Below the pieces are notes generated by a model. That model saw nothing but the letters and a program-made list of their open reading frames with translations. It was not told where the DNA came from and searched no databases. A program made the position numbers and the translations under genes. A stretch of 64,000 nt of DNA from Romanomermis culicivorax (Eukaryota > Nematoda > Enoplea > Mermithida > Mermithidae), in contig CAWUHX010000292.1 of NCBI GenBank assembly GCA_963922205.1, forward strand, positions 62,001 to 126,000, written 5' to 3'. Shown in pieces: positions 1 to 11,610 of the stretch (positions are counted from its first letter, which is position 1; each line of letters starts with the position of its first letter).

Positions 1-512
1 CTATCATACGTGTGTACCTGCATAAAAACATCCTGGATATCCAACAATTTTAAATGAAAAATTTGTAAAAACGTTTCATACTGTAATTGACAATTTTGTG
101 GATCAACAATTTATAGAAAAATTTACTTAACTGAAAGCTTGAATTATACACCATTTATTTTGGAATGATCGATGCAGCAGGATCGCTGCCAAACTACCAT
201 CCAAAATTATGGAATGCTTGTTGGCTCTATTCGATCAATTTTTCCTTCATGGTACTGACTCCTTGATGATAACTCTTTCCAATGGATTGATCATTTTGAA
301 ATGAATGGAGCATAGTACAAATAAACTTTTCTGCAGTATCAATGAACATTATATCCGAAATCAACTTATGTCAGTAAAATTTTTCAAAAAATTATGCATT
401 CATACTGTACTTCTTTTGTCTTATCAACCAGACAAAGAGTAATTTGTCTGGTTGATAAGATAAAAGAATAACAGTCTGAACTACACTTTGTTCAGTGGGA
501 AACTGGCAAATA
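1..512. other. AT-rich DNA, no gene
   Basis: No supported reading frame is seen. The only clear structure is a long hairpin at 413-466, listed separately. Confidence 0.6.
413..466. repeat. Near-perfect 24-bp inverted repeat (hairpin)
   Basis: The left arm at 413-436 and the right arm at 443-466 are reverse complements with one mismatch, around a 6-nt loop. The core arm reads TTATCAACCAGACAAA. No terminator function is inferred, because the surroundings have no gene. Confidence 0.8.
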
Positions 513-514
513 TA

Positions 515-942
515 CACTACCAGGCGAAACTAACCGTCTATGCTGGTCGTGTCCAGGACGCGTCCGGAATGCGTCCGAGACGCACCCAGGATGGGAAAAG
601 CACACTATGCCGACAATAAAATTGACAGGCCATGTGCTTGCGTCACACAAAACCAAAGAATTTTGCTGATGCTTCCTTCTTACCTCCTTATAGAAATCAC
701 ACATTATTTACCAGATATAAACGAAAGGTCAACTGTTGTCATACTGTAGGTCAAAACAAAGTGCATATCCACTACACATTATGAAAAAACCATGATTGAC
801 AGTTATTGCATGAATGTCAATTATTAAGAAAGATGAAAGTTTTCTTTGTGCTGCCGAAAAAGATGCGTTCCGGACGCGACCTGAATGTGTCCAGGACGCG
901 TCCTGGATGCGACTTTTTGAGGGTTAGTTTCGCCTGGTAGTG
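515..942. mobile_element. Tc1/mariner-type MITE, 428 bp
   Basis: Perfect 21-bp terminal inverted repeats begin CACTACCAGGCGAAACTAAC, and the element is flanked by TA on both sides (513-514 and 943-944). TA target duplication with short TIRs and no coding capacity is the pattern of a non-autonomous Tc1/mariner element. The interior is rich in GGACGCGTCC-like palindromic words near both ends. Confidence 0.85.
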
Positions 943-944
943 TA

Positions 945-1956
945 AGCTGTTCCCATGATTTATGGCACACAGATGACATTTATATGTTTTTCGATTAGAC
1001 TATAAAAGACAAACAGTGTTTGAGAAATGTTTGTGAATTGTTTGAGCCATGACTAGTGTGTGTTTGAGAAATGTTTGTGGAGTGTTTGAGAGTATTTTTT
1101 CGTCTTCAAACCTTTATCAAACAAAGCTCAAACAATCCACAAACTGTTTGTGTTTGAAGTGTTTGAAGTTAGTAGGCGTTGTTTATGCATTGGACTGTAC
1201 ACGAGTCAAGCTGTTACACACAATTCGCAAATAAAATAAAACTGAATAATTCCACTATGCTTCTTTTTTTATACAGCTTCTTTTTGACCACACCCTTAGT
1301 CCGTGGGGGTCCGCTTCCAAAATTCTTCTTCCAACCAATCATCGCTCTTTGCTTTAGGTGCTTCCATGTACTGTATGCTTGCTTAGCCACACCTTTATGC
1401 TTTCTGACTATACTATGCTTTACCACGCCTTAGTTTTATGTTTAGCTTCTCTGGCCTGTGCTTCTGGTTTATGGTAGGCTCAACCCCACCTACGTGCTTC
1501 CTTCTTACTAACTACGTGTGTATGTGCTTCTGTAATGTAATGGTGGCTACCGTTCCACTTGAGACTGGTGTCTGGGTTGAGGTTTCTACATTTTATTGCA
1601 GGACAGGTGTTTTTACGATTTCGGTGGAATACTGTATCTGTGGGAAAGGTGTGTTTCAAGTGCCTCGAGTGGGTTATGGGGGCCAGGTGTCGATGTATGG
1701 ATTAATTATGTAGTAATTTCTAATTGGGTCAATAGCGGTTTTTGGGGTGCAAGAACGTCGAAAACAGAACACTTCAAAAAGAATATACAGGAATGTCAAT
1801 ACAGGGGAACCCAGACATTCTTGAGAAAATACATCACAAATAAAATTATATACAGTAATCCGATATACATGTTGTACACTATGAGTTTACACTAATGTGT
1901 TATCACCTATCTTACAAAAAAATATATCGAGTTGATAAGAGAATTGCACTTATTTC
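945..1956. other. Non-coding; TGTTTGA-rich inverted repeats at 1015-1165
   Basis: Around 1015-1165 the word TGTTTGAG recurs in both orientations. GTTTGTGAATTGTTTGAGC near 1028 has its near-complement at about 1118-1140, so the stretch could fold. Nothing coding is supported from 1166 to 1956. Confidence 0.45.
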
Positions 1957-2390
1957 AGACCCGCGCACAGCACTGAAAATTTTTTGGATTTTCACTATCT
2001 AAAACGCCAGAAAATGAACCTTCTCAACGTTGAGATATTAATTAAAATCAAACTAATAGAACGTAATTTGTTAATTTTTCTAGCGCTGAGGGCCAAGAAA
2101 ATTTTCAGGATATTATTCTAAAACATTGGAAACGGAATCTCTACAACAAATATCCCTGAATAGAAGCTCTAAAATTGCAGTCCAGAATAATGACTTCAAT
2201 GTTCATCATCTATAAATGCAAAAGTTCATGTTGGAAACGTTTGACAAATTCCAAGTCCCAGAGAAAAAATTGATAGAATTAATAAAAAAAAATATGAATT
2301 ATCGGCGAAATACTGACTTATGGATTACAAAATGAGACAAAGTCTTTCAATTGATAGAAACTGTTGACGGTTAATTAGTAAGTGATTTTT
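1957..2390 (-). repeat. Decayed inverted copy of the hAT element at 34786-35762
   Basis: Read on the minus strand, this stretch follows the interior of the element at about 34965-35400. It shares the GTTCATTTTTC-AGCGTTTTAGAA-type block and the CAACAGTTTCTATCAAT-type block in the same order. It has diverged with indels and no clear ends are visible. Confidence 0.55.
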
Positions 2391-2517
2391 TTCAAATGCT
2401 ATTTTTCGCAGAAAAGCTGAAATGAGGAACACATGCCTAATTTCGTGTCAGGACTGAATGGTATTTTACTGTAGTGTAGAAAATAGATTGAAGCAATTTA
2501 CTCAAAGAGGTTTTTCC

Positions 2518-2665
2518 GCACAGAAAAATTTGGGATGGCTCAAAAAATTCTGGTCGTTTGTTGGCACGAACTCTTTGACTGGTCAGAGACTAAATTTCCT
2601 TGATTTTTGTGCATCAATTGTTGAAAACTCACAGATTTTCTGGCGCTTTGCGCTGAATCAGAAGG
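2518..2665. repeat. Dispersed repeat, copy 1 (see 7549-7715)
   Basis: It shares with 7570-7715 the ordered words AATTTGG-ATGGC, TTTGACTGGTCA, CTAAATTTCC and a final GGCGC-GCG block. It is non-coding. Confidence 0.5.
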
Positions 2666-2694
2666 TAAGTCGATTATAAATATAACATTTATAT

Positions 2695-3953
2695 TAGGGT
2701 TTTTTTGCACACAGCAACCAAATTTCGGGCTGTGCAACCAAATTTTTCCACCGACTTGCACAGTGCAACTTGAATCCTGGCTGCCCTTTTGATTAAGTTA
2801 TAGGGTTTCCTGTCCGGAGATGCGTTTTTATGCATTGAAAAATGGAAATTAGTCGAAAATTTTGGGCACTTCGTGCCGGGTTTTAATTATTTATTAACTG
2901 TTCTATGTTATTCCAGTGTGTGCTTCGAAAGTGTCATTCTAGCTAATGCTTATAGCGGCAGGAATTTACAATACGGTAAGTTCGACTTTTTACCAAAAAC
3001 CCCCATTTTTCAATGTTTCAAATCAAAAACTTAAAAATTTTGGAAAAAAGGGCGGAAAACAGTAATTCCAAAAAAATCTTAAAAAAAAATTTGAAAATTT
3101 TTCATGGAAATTACAGTAATCATACCTTTCTACCAAAATCCTAAGCCTAAGCCTAAGCCTAAGCCTAAGCCTACGCCTAAGCCTAAGCCTAAGCCTAAGC
3201 CCCCCTCCAAGTTCTTTTTGACCTCGCCATTCACCATTCCACTCCGACCGCCCTATAAACCGAACTAATTCTGTACTTTTGAGCAACCACCAACAAGGAA
3301 AACACAACTTCAGGCAATTTTGGTTACTTACCGTATTATTAAAATTAGCCCTTATAGCTTTTAATTATCAACATACTGTGGATAAATTTTTGATCCTGTG
3401 TCGTTTTTTGGAAATTTTAATGAAGCAAGATTTTTCTCCATTATTTTCCCAAAATTTTTTTGTGATCCTTAAAAACATTTTGACATTTGTATGATTAGAA
3501 AATTTTGAGTCGAAGTAGAAATTCTTGCTGGTTGGAGAATCGAAGTTCTTGTTTGCTGTCCTCTAGTTATTGAATTGTAGTGTCCTCGACTGAAAATTCA
3601 TTGTATTGCCTGCAAAATTAAACCTTCTGCATTGGAAATAAAAGTTGACAAGATTCATTCTCCAGCAGTCTAGGATATCAAAATCCCCAAAAAAATTTCG
3701 ATGCTGCACGCCAACCAAGTTACTCATATCAACGATTTCATTTGCTCTTCAAGACTCAGAAAATTGGGTTCTAAAAGCCTAATACCGACCGATGCGATTT
3801 GAATGAAATACAGGAAAAATAGCATTTGGTAGTTTCCCGATTAAATTGAGCTAATTTATTGATTTTAGAGTGAGCAACCAAAAATCTATCTGTGCAACCA
3901 AAATTTTTCCCGAAGCTGCACATTTCAATCTGGCCTGTGCGAAAAAAACCCTG
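2695..3953. mobile_element. hAT-like non-autonomous element, 1.26 kb
   Basis: The left end (T)AGGGTTTTTTTGCACA and the right end TGTGCGAAAAAAACCCTG form terminal inverted repeats. The flanks ATTTATAT and ATTCTTAT match at 6 of 8 positions, consistent with an old 8-bp target duplication. Subterminal GCACA/TGTGC words recur at both ends. The terminal sequence resembles the better preserved element at 50926-52798. The telomere-type array at 3140-3201 lies inside it. Confidence 0.55.
3140..3201 (-). repeat. Interstitial telomeric repeat (TTAGGC)n
   Basis: About ten tandem GCCTAA units, one changed to GCCTAC. On the minus strand this is TTAGGC, the telomere repeat of many nematodes. It is internal, not at a chromosome end, and sits inside a hAT-like element. 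This is the strongest single clue to the type of organism. Confidence 0.9.
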
Positions 3954-5050
3954 ATTCTTATAGCCCCTTTGTATTTGGTCTGAGTGCTCTAGCAAATTTT
4001 TTTCATAACCTCCGCCAATACAGGTATGATCGTGTGGGATTGTGAACTGAAATTCTTATTTGTTGTGTTTGATTTAAATAGAAAAGCTGATAATGTTGGC
4101 CCAATTTGGAAAAAAAATTTATGCAGTTTTCGGCTTTATTTTCTTCAAGAGTGCTTTTTTTCCACCGACTTTTGTCCCAACAGACAAGGCAGCCATAATT
4201 TTTACCTTATTTTCCCCAAGTCGCTTTATTGCTATAGATTAACCACAGACCCCTTGTTTAGGCGTTCTTGAGGGTTTTCTAACCTTCTCATATCCTCAAA
4301 GTCCATCAATCATCAAAACAAAAAATTTAGACTTTGAAATTCGATTTTCTCAGTTTATAATTGTTATGTAAACTATCCAAAGGGCATAATGTTCATGAAT
4401 TTCAAAAGAGATCAGTGTGTAATGAGAAGTAGAAAATCCTATTTAAATTGTAAGCCCTGTTCTCTCTATGCTGGAAAACCTTTAAAAGTCGACAAATTCC
4501 ATTTTAGTAAACTGTTGGACACCATGTTATTTAGTTTTCAGTTTATTTACTCTTATCAGTGTGAAAAATGTCCAGAGATAAAAGTAAAAAAATATTTGGA
4601 AAATCTTCAGTTTTAGCCTTCTTTGGCAAAAATAGTTGTATAGAGTAGACTTTTGAGCTTTTTTTGTGTAGAGTTGTTTTGAAAATGTTCATTTTTGATG
4701 AAAATAGTCGAGAAAAAATTCATTTTTGAGCATCTTGATGACAAGTTTTTGTAAATCGTTGATTTATGGCCATTTTCAGTGTAAAGAAAAATGCTCACTT
4801 TCAAGTATTTTTGTCAAAATTATAGGAAAATTTTCAGTTTTGAGCATTTGTGATGAAAAAGGTTAAGAAAAAACGAAAATTTTCACATTTTTTGTAGAGT
4901 ATCTTGATTGTGTGATTTTTCTGTTTTTTATTTTTTTCGTTTATGCTTTTTTCATTATTTTTGCCATTTTTCGAATTTTTAGATGATCTCCTATTGTTAA
5001 ATTTTGCTGAAAAAAATCAAGAAAAATTTATCACCATTATTCACATCTAG
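3954..5050. other. AT-rich non-coding DNA with possible short exons
   Basis: Short open stretches near 4389-4616 contain a Cys-x2-Cys pair (QCEKC) after a TTTTCAG acceptor-like site at about 4540. No phase-consistent link to a gene could be made. The rest is T-rich low-complexity sequence. Confidence 0.35.
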
Positions 5051-6042
5051 CAGTGGCCATTTCGATTTTGGCCAGAATTCTTCGGCATTTTCTTGCCGGA
5101 TCAATGATAACAAAATTTCAGTTTGTCACAAATCGTAGGATATCGACTTGCAGTGCTACAACGAGGTTCCATGATGAAATATTCAACTCAGTTTTATTTG
5201 GCTTCTGTTTTACAGTCATTCATGACGAAGTGAGTAAAATTTTCTTCATTTTTTAATGTAATAAAGTTGAACATTTAAGAAATTTCAATTTTTTTATGTT
5301 CAAAAAATTAGACTTTCAAACTTGAAAATTTACAATTTTTATCTAGTGTAAAATTGATTTTTTGCATTGAACTATTGAAGGTATATACATTTTGTATAGG
5401 GATAATTCGAATTTTTGAATGCAAAAAATTGATTTTTTCATGTTTAAAGTGGAAAAATGAAATTTTTATAGAAGATACATATTTGATATGAAATTTAAAA
5501 AGATAGATGATCAAGTAAGCATCGATTCACCATTCATTTGTGTATTTTAAGAATTTGATGCCCTTCATTTTTTGATCGATGTAAACATTAACTGGATCTA
5601 AATTACCCGATGAGTCGATAATTTTGATTCAGGACGTCAATTTTTATTTAAATCTATTGACGCCAAGATCAAATTTGTCATTAGTTGAAGCAGGAGCAAG
5701 AGCTGACAAATCGGTAGAAAATTTACAAAATTCGAACTTAGAAGCAAAAAATGGAGAAAATTCAACGAAAATAGAAAAATATTAAAGAAAAATTGGAGAA
5801 AACTCGACGAAAATCGAAATAAATTCGACTGTTACCTTAATGTTTATCATCTGAAAGCAATTTAGTAATTGTAAACTGATAAAATAAAGTCTTTGAAGCA
5901 TACCACTCCAGCTTCAAGTAAAATTTGGTATACAGAACATGCTCTTGACTGTTTGAAAGCTATTGACAAAAACGGCCTAAAGGTCAGTGGAATTTTGCTT
6001 GTTGAGCAGATGTTGGGCATTAGTAACTCTGAAACAGTTTTG
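5051..6042 (+). CDS. Candidate multi-exon gene fragment, product unknown
   Basis: Three open segments join in a consistent phase: 5051-5229 (reading from 5053, ends before GTGAGT), 5633-5713 (27 codons between TTGATTCAG and GTAGAA) and 5890-6042 (51 codons, ends before GTGAGT). The predicted junctions are all phase 0. The second and third segments encode mixed, non-repetitive protein, for example IWYTEHALDCLKAIDKNGLK. The acceptor of the third segment (AAATAAAG) is weak, and neither a start nor a stop exon was found. A possible last exon ends near 6294 but does not connect cleanly. The family is not recognised. It could be a real gene, a decayed one, or part of a transposon. Confidence 0.35.
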
Positions 6043-6299
6043 GTGAGTTGTCTGATCAACTTCCTGGCCGCATGGAGATTTTAGTCAGGGATGATCAAAA
6101 TCATACCATAAAGGTCCATCTATACTTTGGATTTAAGGCTTGTGTTACCTTATGTTGCATAATCTGGCGCAACGTAAGGAAACGTGAGCAATGCAAGCTG
6201 ATTATCCATACTTGGATGATGTGGTGCAACGAATGCAAGAATTATGGCACCATCACAAACTTGCGAATCAAATCAAAGTTTTGTCTCTCCTGAATTTAT

Positions 6300-7548
6300 G
6301 AGAAATAAATGAGCATTTGAGCTAAAAAACATACGTCTCTTCAAAAAAATTAACTAAACAGATTTGAAAATTTTCTAAAATCTAATGGAAATGGAACGGA
6401 CTTTTTAAGTTTTATTGATTTACTAAAGAAAACAAATTTTACATAATGGCGACACAAAATTTCACGTTCATCTTTCTTCTCTGTGATTTCAAATTATGCA
6501 TCCGCCCTGTCGAGACTTTCTGGTAACAGAAAATAAACTCATTGAATTCAAATATACAAGAACAAATTTTCGAAGGCAGTGAAGAATTTCGAATACTATA
6601 TTTGGAAAATTTTAAACAAAAAATTTCACAAAACAAGCCTAAAAAATGGTTCAAAAATCCCTAATTTTTCAACCGAAAAACAAGTTTTAAGAAATACTTT
6701 CTGAGAAAATTTCGATTCTTATACAGAAAGCTGCGATAACTAAATTAACCCCACCTAAAAATCACATGTTGATGCGTTAGGAACAAAAATGATATTCATT
6801 TCGTCTGTACATAAGTCAAAGCTTGCACAGCAAATACATTACGCCAGAATAATCGACGCTGGAAAGCTAGTTGAGGCGATGATATAAACTTTGAGCGAAA
6901 TCAGCTCAAAATAAAAATTTGTTCTGTTGAAATTCTGAATTTTTCCAAGACGTGAGATATGGAAAATAATAGATTTTGACATTTAAAAATAATCAAGAAA
7001 CAATTTTTGAGAAGCAATCACTGGTCTGCTTGAAGATATCACTATACAAAAATGATTTGAGCACCAATAAACAGAACATAGTTGCATTTTTAATGTAATT
7101 TCAGCATGCGTAATGTTTTGGACAACACATAAAGAAAAAACATTTTTGGAGCTGTATCGTGAACATGCACCCTTTGGTGTTCCAGACTTGATTATAAATA
7201 ATCACATATTTTTATTATTTTTTTGGATAAACATTGTAAAGATCTATTCAGAAGTAAAAAATCCTAGCATTTTTGTCGGCGACTCTATGGAATGAATACT
7301 TGGACAGTTTGCAGAAAGTCTAATTCGGAAGTGAAAAAATCCTATAATTTTTGTTGACGACAATCAGCGACTGCACTTCCTAATTGGGCTTAACTTCTTG
7401 ATACAACGTAAGAAATTTCGGACTCATAGGCAACTGTTGAAAGGTCTTATTAGTACGCTATTAGTATGGCCGATACACGATGCTGAAAATTGCATCTGAT
7501 TCAGAAGTTTTCATGAAATTGATTTTTATAGGATAAGCAACTGGGCCA
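6300..7548. other. AT-rich non-coding DNA
   Basis: No frame, repeat array or RNA gene can be supported. Short open frames here have the composition expected by chance in AT-rich DNA. Confidence 0.45.
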
Positions 7549-7715
7549 GTGTTTTTTTGTGTCAAAACATGGTTTTTGACACACAAAAAATTTGGAATGG
7601 CACAAAAATTTTTGAGCGTTTGTGCCAATTGGCACAAATTTTTTGACTGGTCAAGGCTAAATTTCCACGATTTTAGTGATTTTAGGGGCAGAAAACGCAA
7701 AATTTTCTTGGCGCG
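7549..7715. repeat. Dispersed repeat, copy 2, with nested palindromes
   Basis: It matches 2518-2665 in order of words. It also carries TTTGTGTCAAAAC...GTTTTTGACACACAAA and TTGTGCCAATTGGCACAAAT palindromes, the same kind of subterminal palindromic word seen at 8315-8335, 39785-39830 and 50926-52798. It is probably a terminal fragment of a hAT-like element. Confidence 0.45.
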
Positions 7716-8337
7716 AAGTATAATATTAAATACTTTTATTGGTCCCGAACGCGAGCAAATTTCATTCTAACAGTATTTTGTCTTTGTATTATCGCAACAG
7801 ATTTTGAGATTATCAATGACTGGTGAATGTATAAAAATTATTTACTTTCTATGTTCATTCAGTGAAATTGGGAACAGAAATTTTTATTTTTGGGGTTCCA
7901 TTCGAACAGAAAAATAACAATTGTTGGCACAATTTTTCAACCAAAAATTTAAGCAACACAACTTATAGACATTCTTAATTTAATCTTTACATTGTTGTTA
8001 AGAAGAAATTCATTGCCGAAAATCAAAAACAAAATATAAACTTCATGACAAATCCGATAAAAAATATCTGAATTGTCACAGCATTCGATTTCTGAGTCAA
8101 AGCGTTTTCCCGAACAGTTTTTCTTATCTCACTGACGTGGTTAGATAAAATGAGGTAGGCACGATTTTTATGCAAATTAGTGCGGTGAAAATATCTGTAG
8201 TTATATATGTTTTTATCAAACTTTTAGCATAAAACTTTTTAAAGGTTTTCAGTACGTTTTTGAGGTGAAAATTTTTTTTATGCCATTGGTACAAACTTTT
8301 TTGGCCCTCTATGCCAATTGGCACAAATCTTTGTGCA

Positions 8338-8710
8338 CATACCTGTAAGAGGTCCGACCAGTAGGGCATACCCATAAGAGGTCCGACCAGTTGGGGGGGG
8401 GGGAGTAAATCCGAAATTTGGGGGGAGGGGGTCGAAAAAGGTCGAAATTTTTCCCAAAAAAAGCCAAAGAAATACACTTTTTTGCAAATTTTTTTAATTT
8501 TTTCCAAACTGGGGGGGGGGGGTTGGGTATATGGTTGGCCAAGTGGGGGGGGGGGCTCCCCCCAACCCCCCAATTACAGGTATGCAGTTGGGGGGGGGGG
8601 GATAAATCCGAAATTTTGGGGGAGGGGGTCGAAAAAAGTCAAAATTTTTCCCAAAAAAGGCCAAAAACATACCCTTTTTCACCGATTTTTTCTAATTTTT
8701 CCAAACTGGG
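8338..8710. repeat. Poly-G dispersed repeat, two tandem or nested units
   Basis: Two similar units of roughly 200 bp each combine a run of ten or more G, the block ATAAATCCGAAATTTGGGGG (or AGTAAATCC...), a GTCGAAAAA-GTC block and CCAAACTGGG. The unit start CATACCTGTAAGAGGTCCGA matches the terminal repeat of the MITE at 44581-44791. Long G runs alternate with C runs, so strong G-quadruplex and hairpin potential is expected. Confidence 0.7.
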
Positions 8711-10495
8711 CGCAGTGAGCTACCTGTTTTGAATGCATAAAATGTTGAAATGGAGACCCCATAAAACTGATGTCTGATGCATGTGATGGGAGGAGTCTTT
8801 TCTGGATGAAAGCAGCATCAAAGGCACAAAATCCACAATGATCCTCATTTGTCTGTAAATTGACGTTTTTCAGGCTTTTTCAATTTACCGCGTTTCTCCC
8901 GTTGTACAGTAAAACTATCATCATGCGCAAAAATACAAAAACACAGTTGTACTCTTTTTCATGTCTCCACGGAAATAATAATTATTATTATACCAAAAAT
9001 TTTGAGATTTTGACCTTCCAAAGTTCACCAAAATGCATCTTTTCAGTTTGAATTCCTTTTGAACTACAATCTTGATAGTTTTCATTTTTAGAACATGAGT
9101 TGGGAGGGGGAGCAACCGCCCCTCTCCTGTGTCCGCCACGGGGTATGTCACCATAAAAACAAAACTAATGAGAGCGAAGCTTGAAAGAGCGAGACCAAAC
9201 AGAGCAAATTTCCGAAAAGTGCAATACTCGAGCAAATACCCAAAAAAGCAATTCTCATAACAGCGAATCCCCAAAAAGACAGTTTTAAATGAACATAATT
9301 AAAGATGTAAAGGGTGTCCAAAACTGGAAAATTTTAGACAATAGCCAAATTCCGAAGTGCACTCGCCGACTGTCACCGATTTTCGGCGACAAAAATCCTG
9401 GAATTTTTCATTTCTGAATAGGGCTTAAGGGTGTGTCACATTAAACAAATTGGGAGCCATGTCACATTAAATAGATCTTGTGATCAGTCACATTGATGGG
9501 AAAACCTATACCATATTTCATAGAAAATACGGTCATGCCACTGTAAGTGACATGCTGTGACCCCCTTGGGTGGCTCCATTTGGGTATTCCTTTCGGGAAC
9601 CTAACCCAGCTGGTACTGACTACAGGAAAACCAATAGTGTACCTTGGAACTGTCCTCGGGTTCTGTTGTAGAATAATGGACAATGCCGCCGGGTCAGGGG
9701 TGGCAATCCCTAGTCCTCATTGACTGGTAATGAGGGATTATGCCATTCGTGGAATGGCTTACTGTAGGGGACCTGATTGTAAACCTAAATCCCCTTTTTG
9801 GCCCTGACCCTAAGAGGTCAAGGACTATTCTCACTGAGGGGATTCTCAAGGGAAAACTGGCTTGAGGAGGTTTCCCACAAATATACCCTCAACAATAATA
9901 ACCCCTGAGAAAACTTACCTAGTCCTCTTCTCAAATACTCAATGCGGGGGCCACGGGTTCAAAGGGGTGTCCTGGGGACAATGGAAGCGGGTACGGCAAT
10001 CCGATTCGGTGCGGGGTATGGACTGATGCAGATCGGTGAGTGACGAAAAAACATTCCTCGAGGGAGGCGACAGGGGATTCCTAAGCAGAGGGCGAGGGGG
10101 TAACTCCTAGGGTCGGAATACAGTAACATAAAAGCAGTGGAGGCACCAAAGGCAATATGCAAATTAATTAATAAGTTGGCAGCAGACGCAATAATATGTA
10201 AATTTATAAAAATATAATGTTGATGGACGCGGAGACGCAGCTAAAATGCAAAGGGAACAATAAGGCCCAAAAATGAGTGCAAAACTAAAGAAACAAGCCC
10301 TTTTAAAGGGCCCCATAAACCTACAGTATGCCTTGGGCTGAGCTAGCCACACCCAAGCTGCCTATGGTCACATAGACATTTTCCAGTTGGAATACGTTAA
10401 GCATTGGGGTGAGTTTCACTCTCCATGCTAAACATATGAACATCATTTAGAGAGAATCTCCAAACTAGTCATTTCAGGTTGCGAAACGTTGCTAG
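8711..10495. other. Non-coding DNA left of the minus-strand LTR element
   Basis: A hairpin-family flank (TTTTGAGATTTTGACCTTCC) lies at about 9001. From about 9430 the sequence becomes less AT-rich and resembles the untranslated part of a retroelement, but no LTR, PBS or domain could be assigned. No gene is supported. Confidence 0.4.
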
Positions 10496-10814
10496 TTTTT
10501 ACTGATAGGAGGTGCACGTTGTGCTCCAATTACAGCAATGAGCTCGGAGAGCTTGTCCTTGGTGGGACTTCTAACGGGTTACGTACGGTCGTCTACATGC
10601 ACAACAAAAAATGACAAATCATAACGGAAATGAAAGTACAAAAATGAAACATAAATGAGACACAAAAGTACATACAGAAATTGCATGTAAAAAATATAAT
10701 AAACAAAATGCAAAATTAAAGTAAATGACTGTAAAACAGAAAGTGGCGAAAAACATAATGGAAAAGCATGATGTGAATCACGTGACATTGGGCTAAATTT
10801 GTCGGCACCTGACA
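10496..10814 (-). repeat. 3' LTR of the minus-strand element
   Basis: On the minus strand it begins TGTCAGGTGCC directly after the purine-rich GAAGGAGGG (plus 3 nt) and ends near CTCCTATCA or slightly beyond. 10496-10790 is repeated at 19630-19928. The first 25 or so bases of the LTR (10791-10814) are missing from the other copy, which abuts the neighbouring element there. Confidence 0.7.
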
Positions 10815-10817
10815 TGA

Positions 10818-10826
10818 CCCTCCTTC
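10818..10826 (-). promoter_or_regulatory. Putative polypurine tract
   Basis: GAAGGAGGG on the minus strand lies three bases before TGTCAGG, the expected position of the plus-strand primer upstream of a 3' LTR. Confidence 0.5.
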
Positions 10827-11127
10827 AAAAAAGAGCGTCCCCATCATTGTGTTGTCAAGGTTTATGCAGCATGTCCATGGAGGTTAATCATCAAATTGGA
10901 TGTGACAGCGGGTGGTCAATGGTCCAATAGTTTTTTGGCACCTTTTGGCTTGTAGGGTTATGTTAATGATGCATGGAGTTGCTGACGTCAATTGATTAGT
11001 CTGGTCCGTGATGCATGGAGTTGCTGACCACTGATCAGTGAGATCTATAACGAGATTAAAAGAAAAATTTTAGGGGCAAGATGCAGGCTTGCACGGAATC
11101 ACCTATGATATGAAATAATACCCTAGT

Positions 11128-11553
11128 TTAGATGCTTTGGTTGCTGCTCATTCTCTTCTTTACACTAATGATCCAGCATGGAACAGGAGTGGGTATACTG
11201 TGAGGGGCACAGCGGTCTTTCGAAAAAGGATGTCCTCGTCCATAAGGTGGACAAAAGAAGAGAAGAGCTACAGCACCTAGCAGTAGAATCAAAGATCCAT
11301 TGGCTGCTATGGGGCGGGCCCTAGTCTCTGTGAGCACCAAGTCAGGCAGTTGGACCGCCAACTTGTGATCCAGGAGCGAGAAAACTGCTCCTGTATCAAT
11401 CAGAGCTTGTGCTTCCACCCAATTGTTTAGAAAAACTTTGATATGAGGGGTCCTCATTTCAGTGGGGTGGAAGGCTGATACTACATGACCTGGATCAAGT
11501 GCAGTATCACCAAAACTTGACTCTGGCGTATCAGTTCGCTTTGGGATTGGCAA
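11128..11553 (-). pseudogene. Second retropepsin-like domain (pol N-terminus)
   Basis: A 141-codon frame with an aspartic protease active-site motif, ALIDTGAVFSLLDHKLA (catalytic D at residue 53, near 11397), followed by a hydrophobic stretch ILLLGAVALLFF at the place where the flap and second half of a retropepsin would be. It is in the same frame as the upstream 11611-11901 segment, separated by a TGA at 11611-11613 and some 57 open bases, so the two were probably one polyprotein. After about residue 80 the sequence no longer looks like protease, and no RT follows before the LTR. This could be the true pol protease of the element, with the rest of pol deleted. Confidence 0.6.
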
Positions 11554-11610
11554 ACCGGTGTGTCGGAGTAATCCTACCAGAGCATAACTAATGGATGTTT
11601 CTGGGTTAGT

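Noticed and set aside
3023-3307. Minus-strand frame with repeated Arg-Leu residues
   Set aside because: The repeat is a translation of the TTAGGC array, so it is not a protein.
8124-8732. Pro- and Gly-rich open frames
   Set aside because: They are translations of poly-G/poly-C repeat units on both strands and in several frames. The same happens at 44461-44878.
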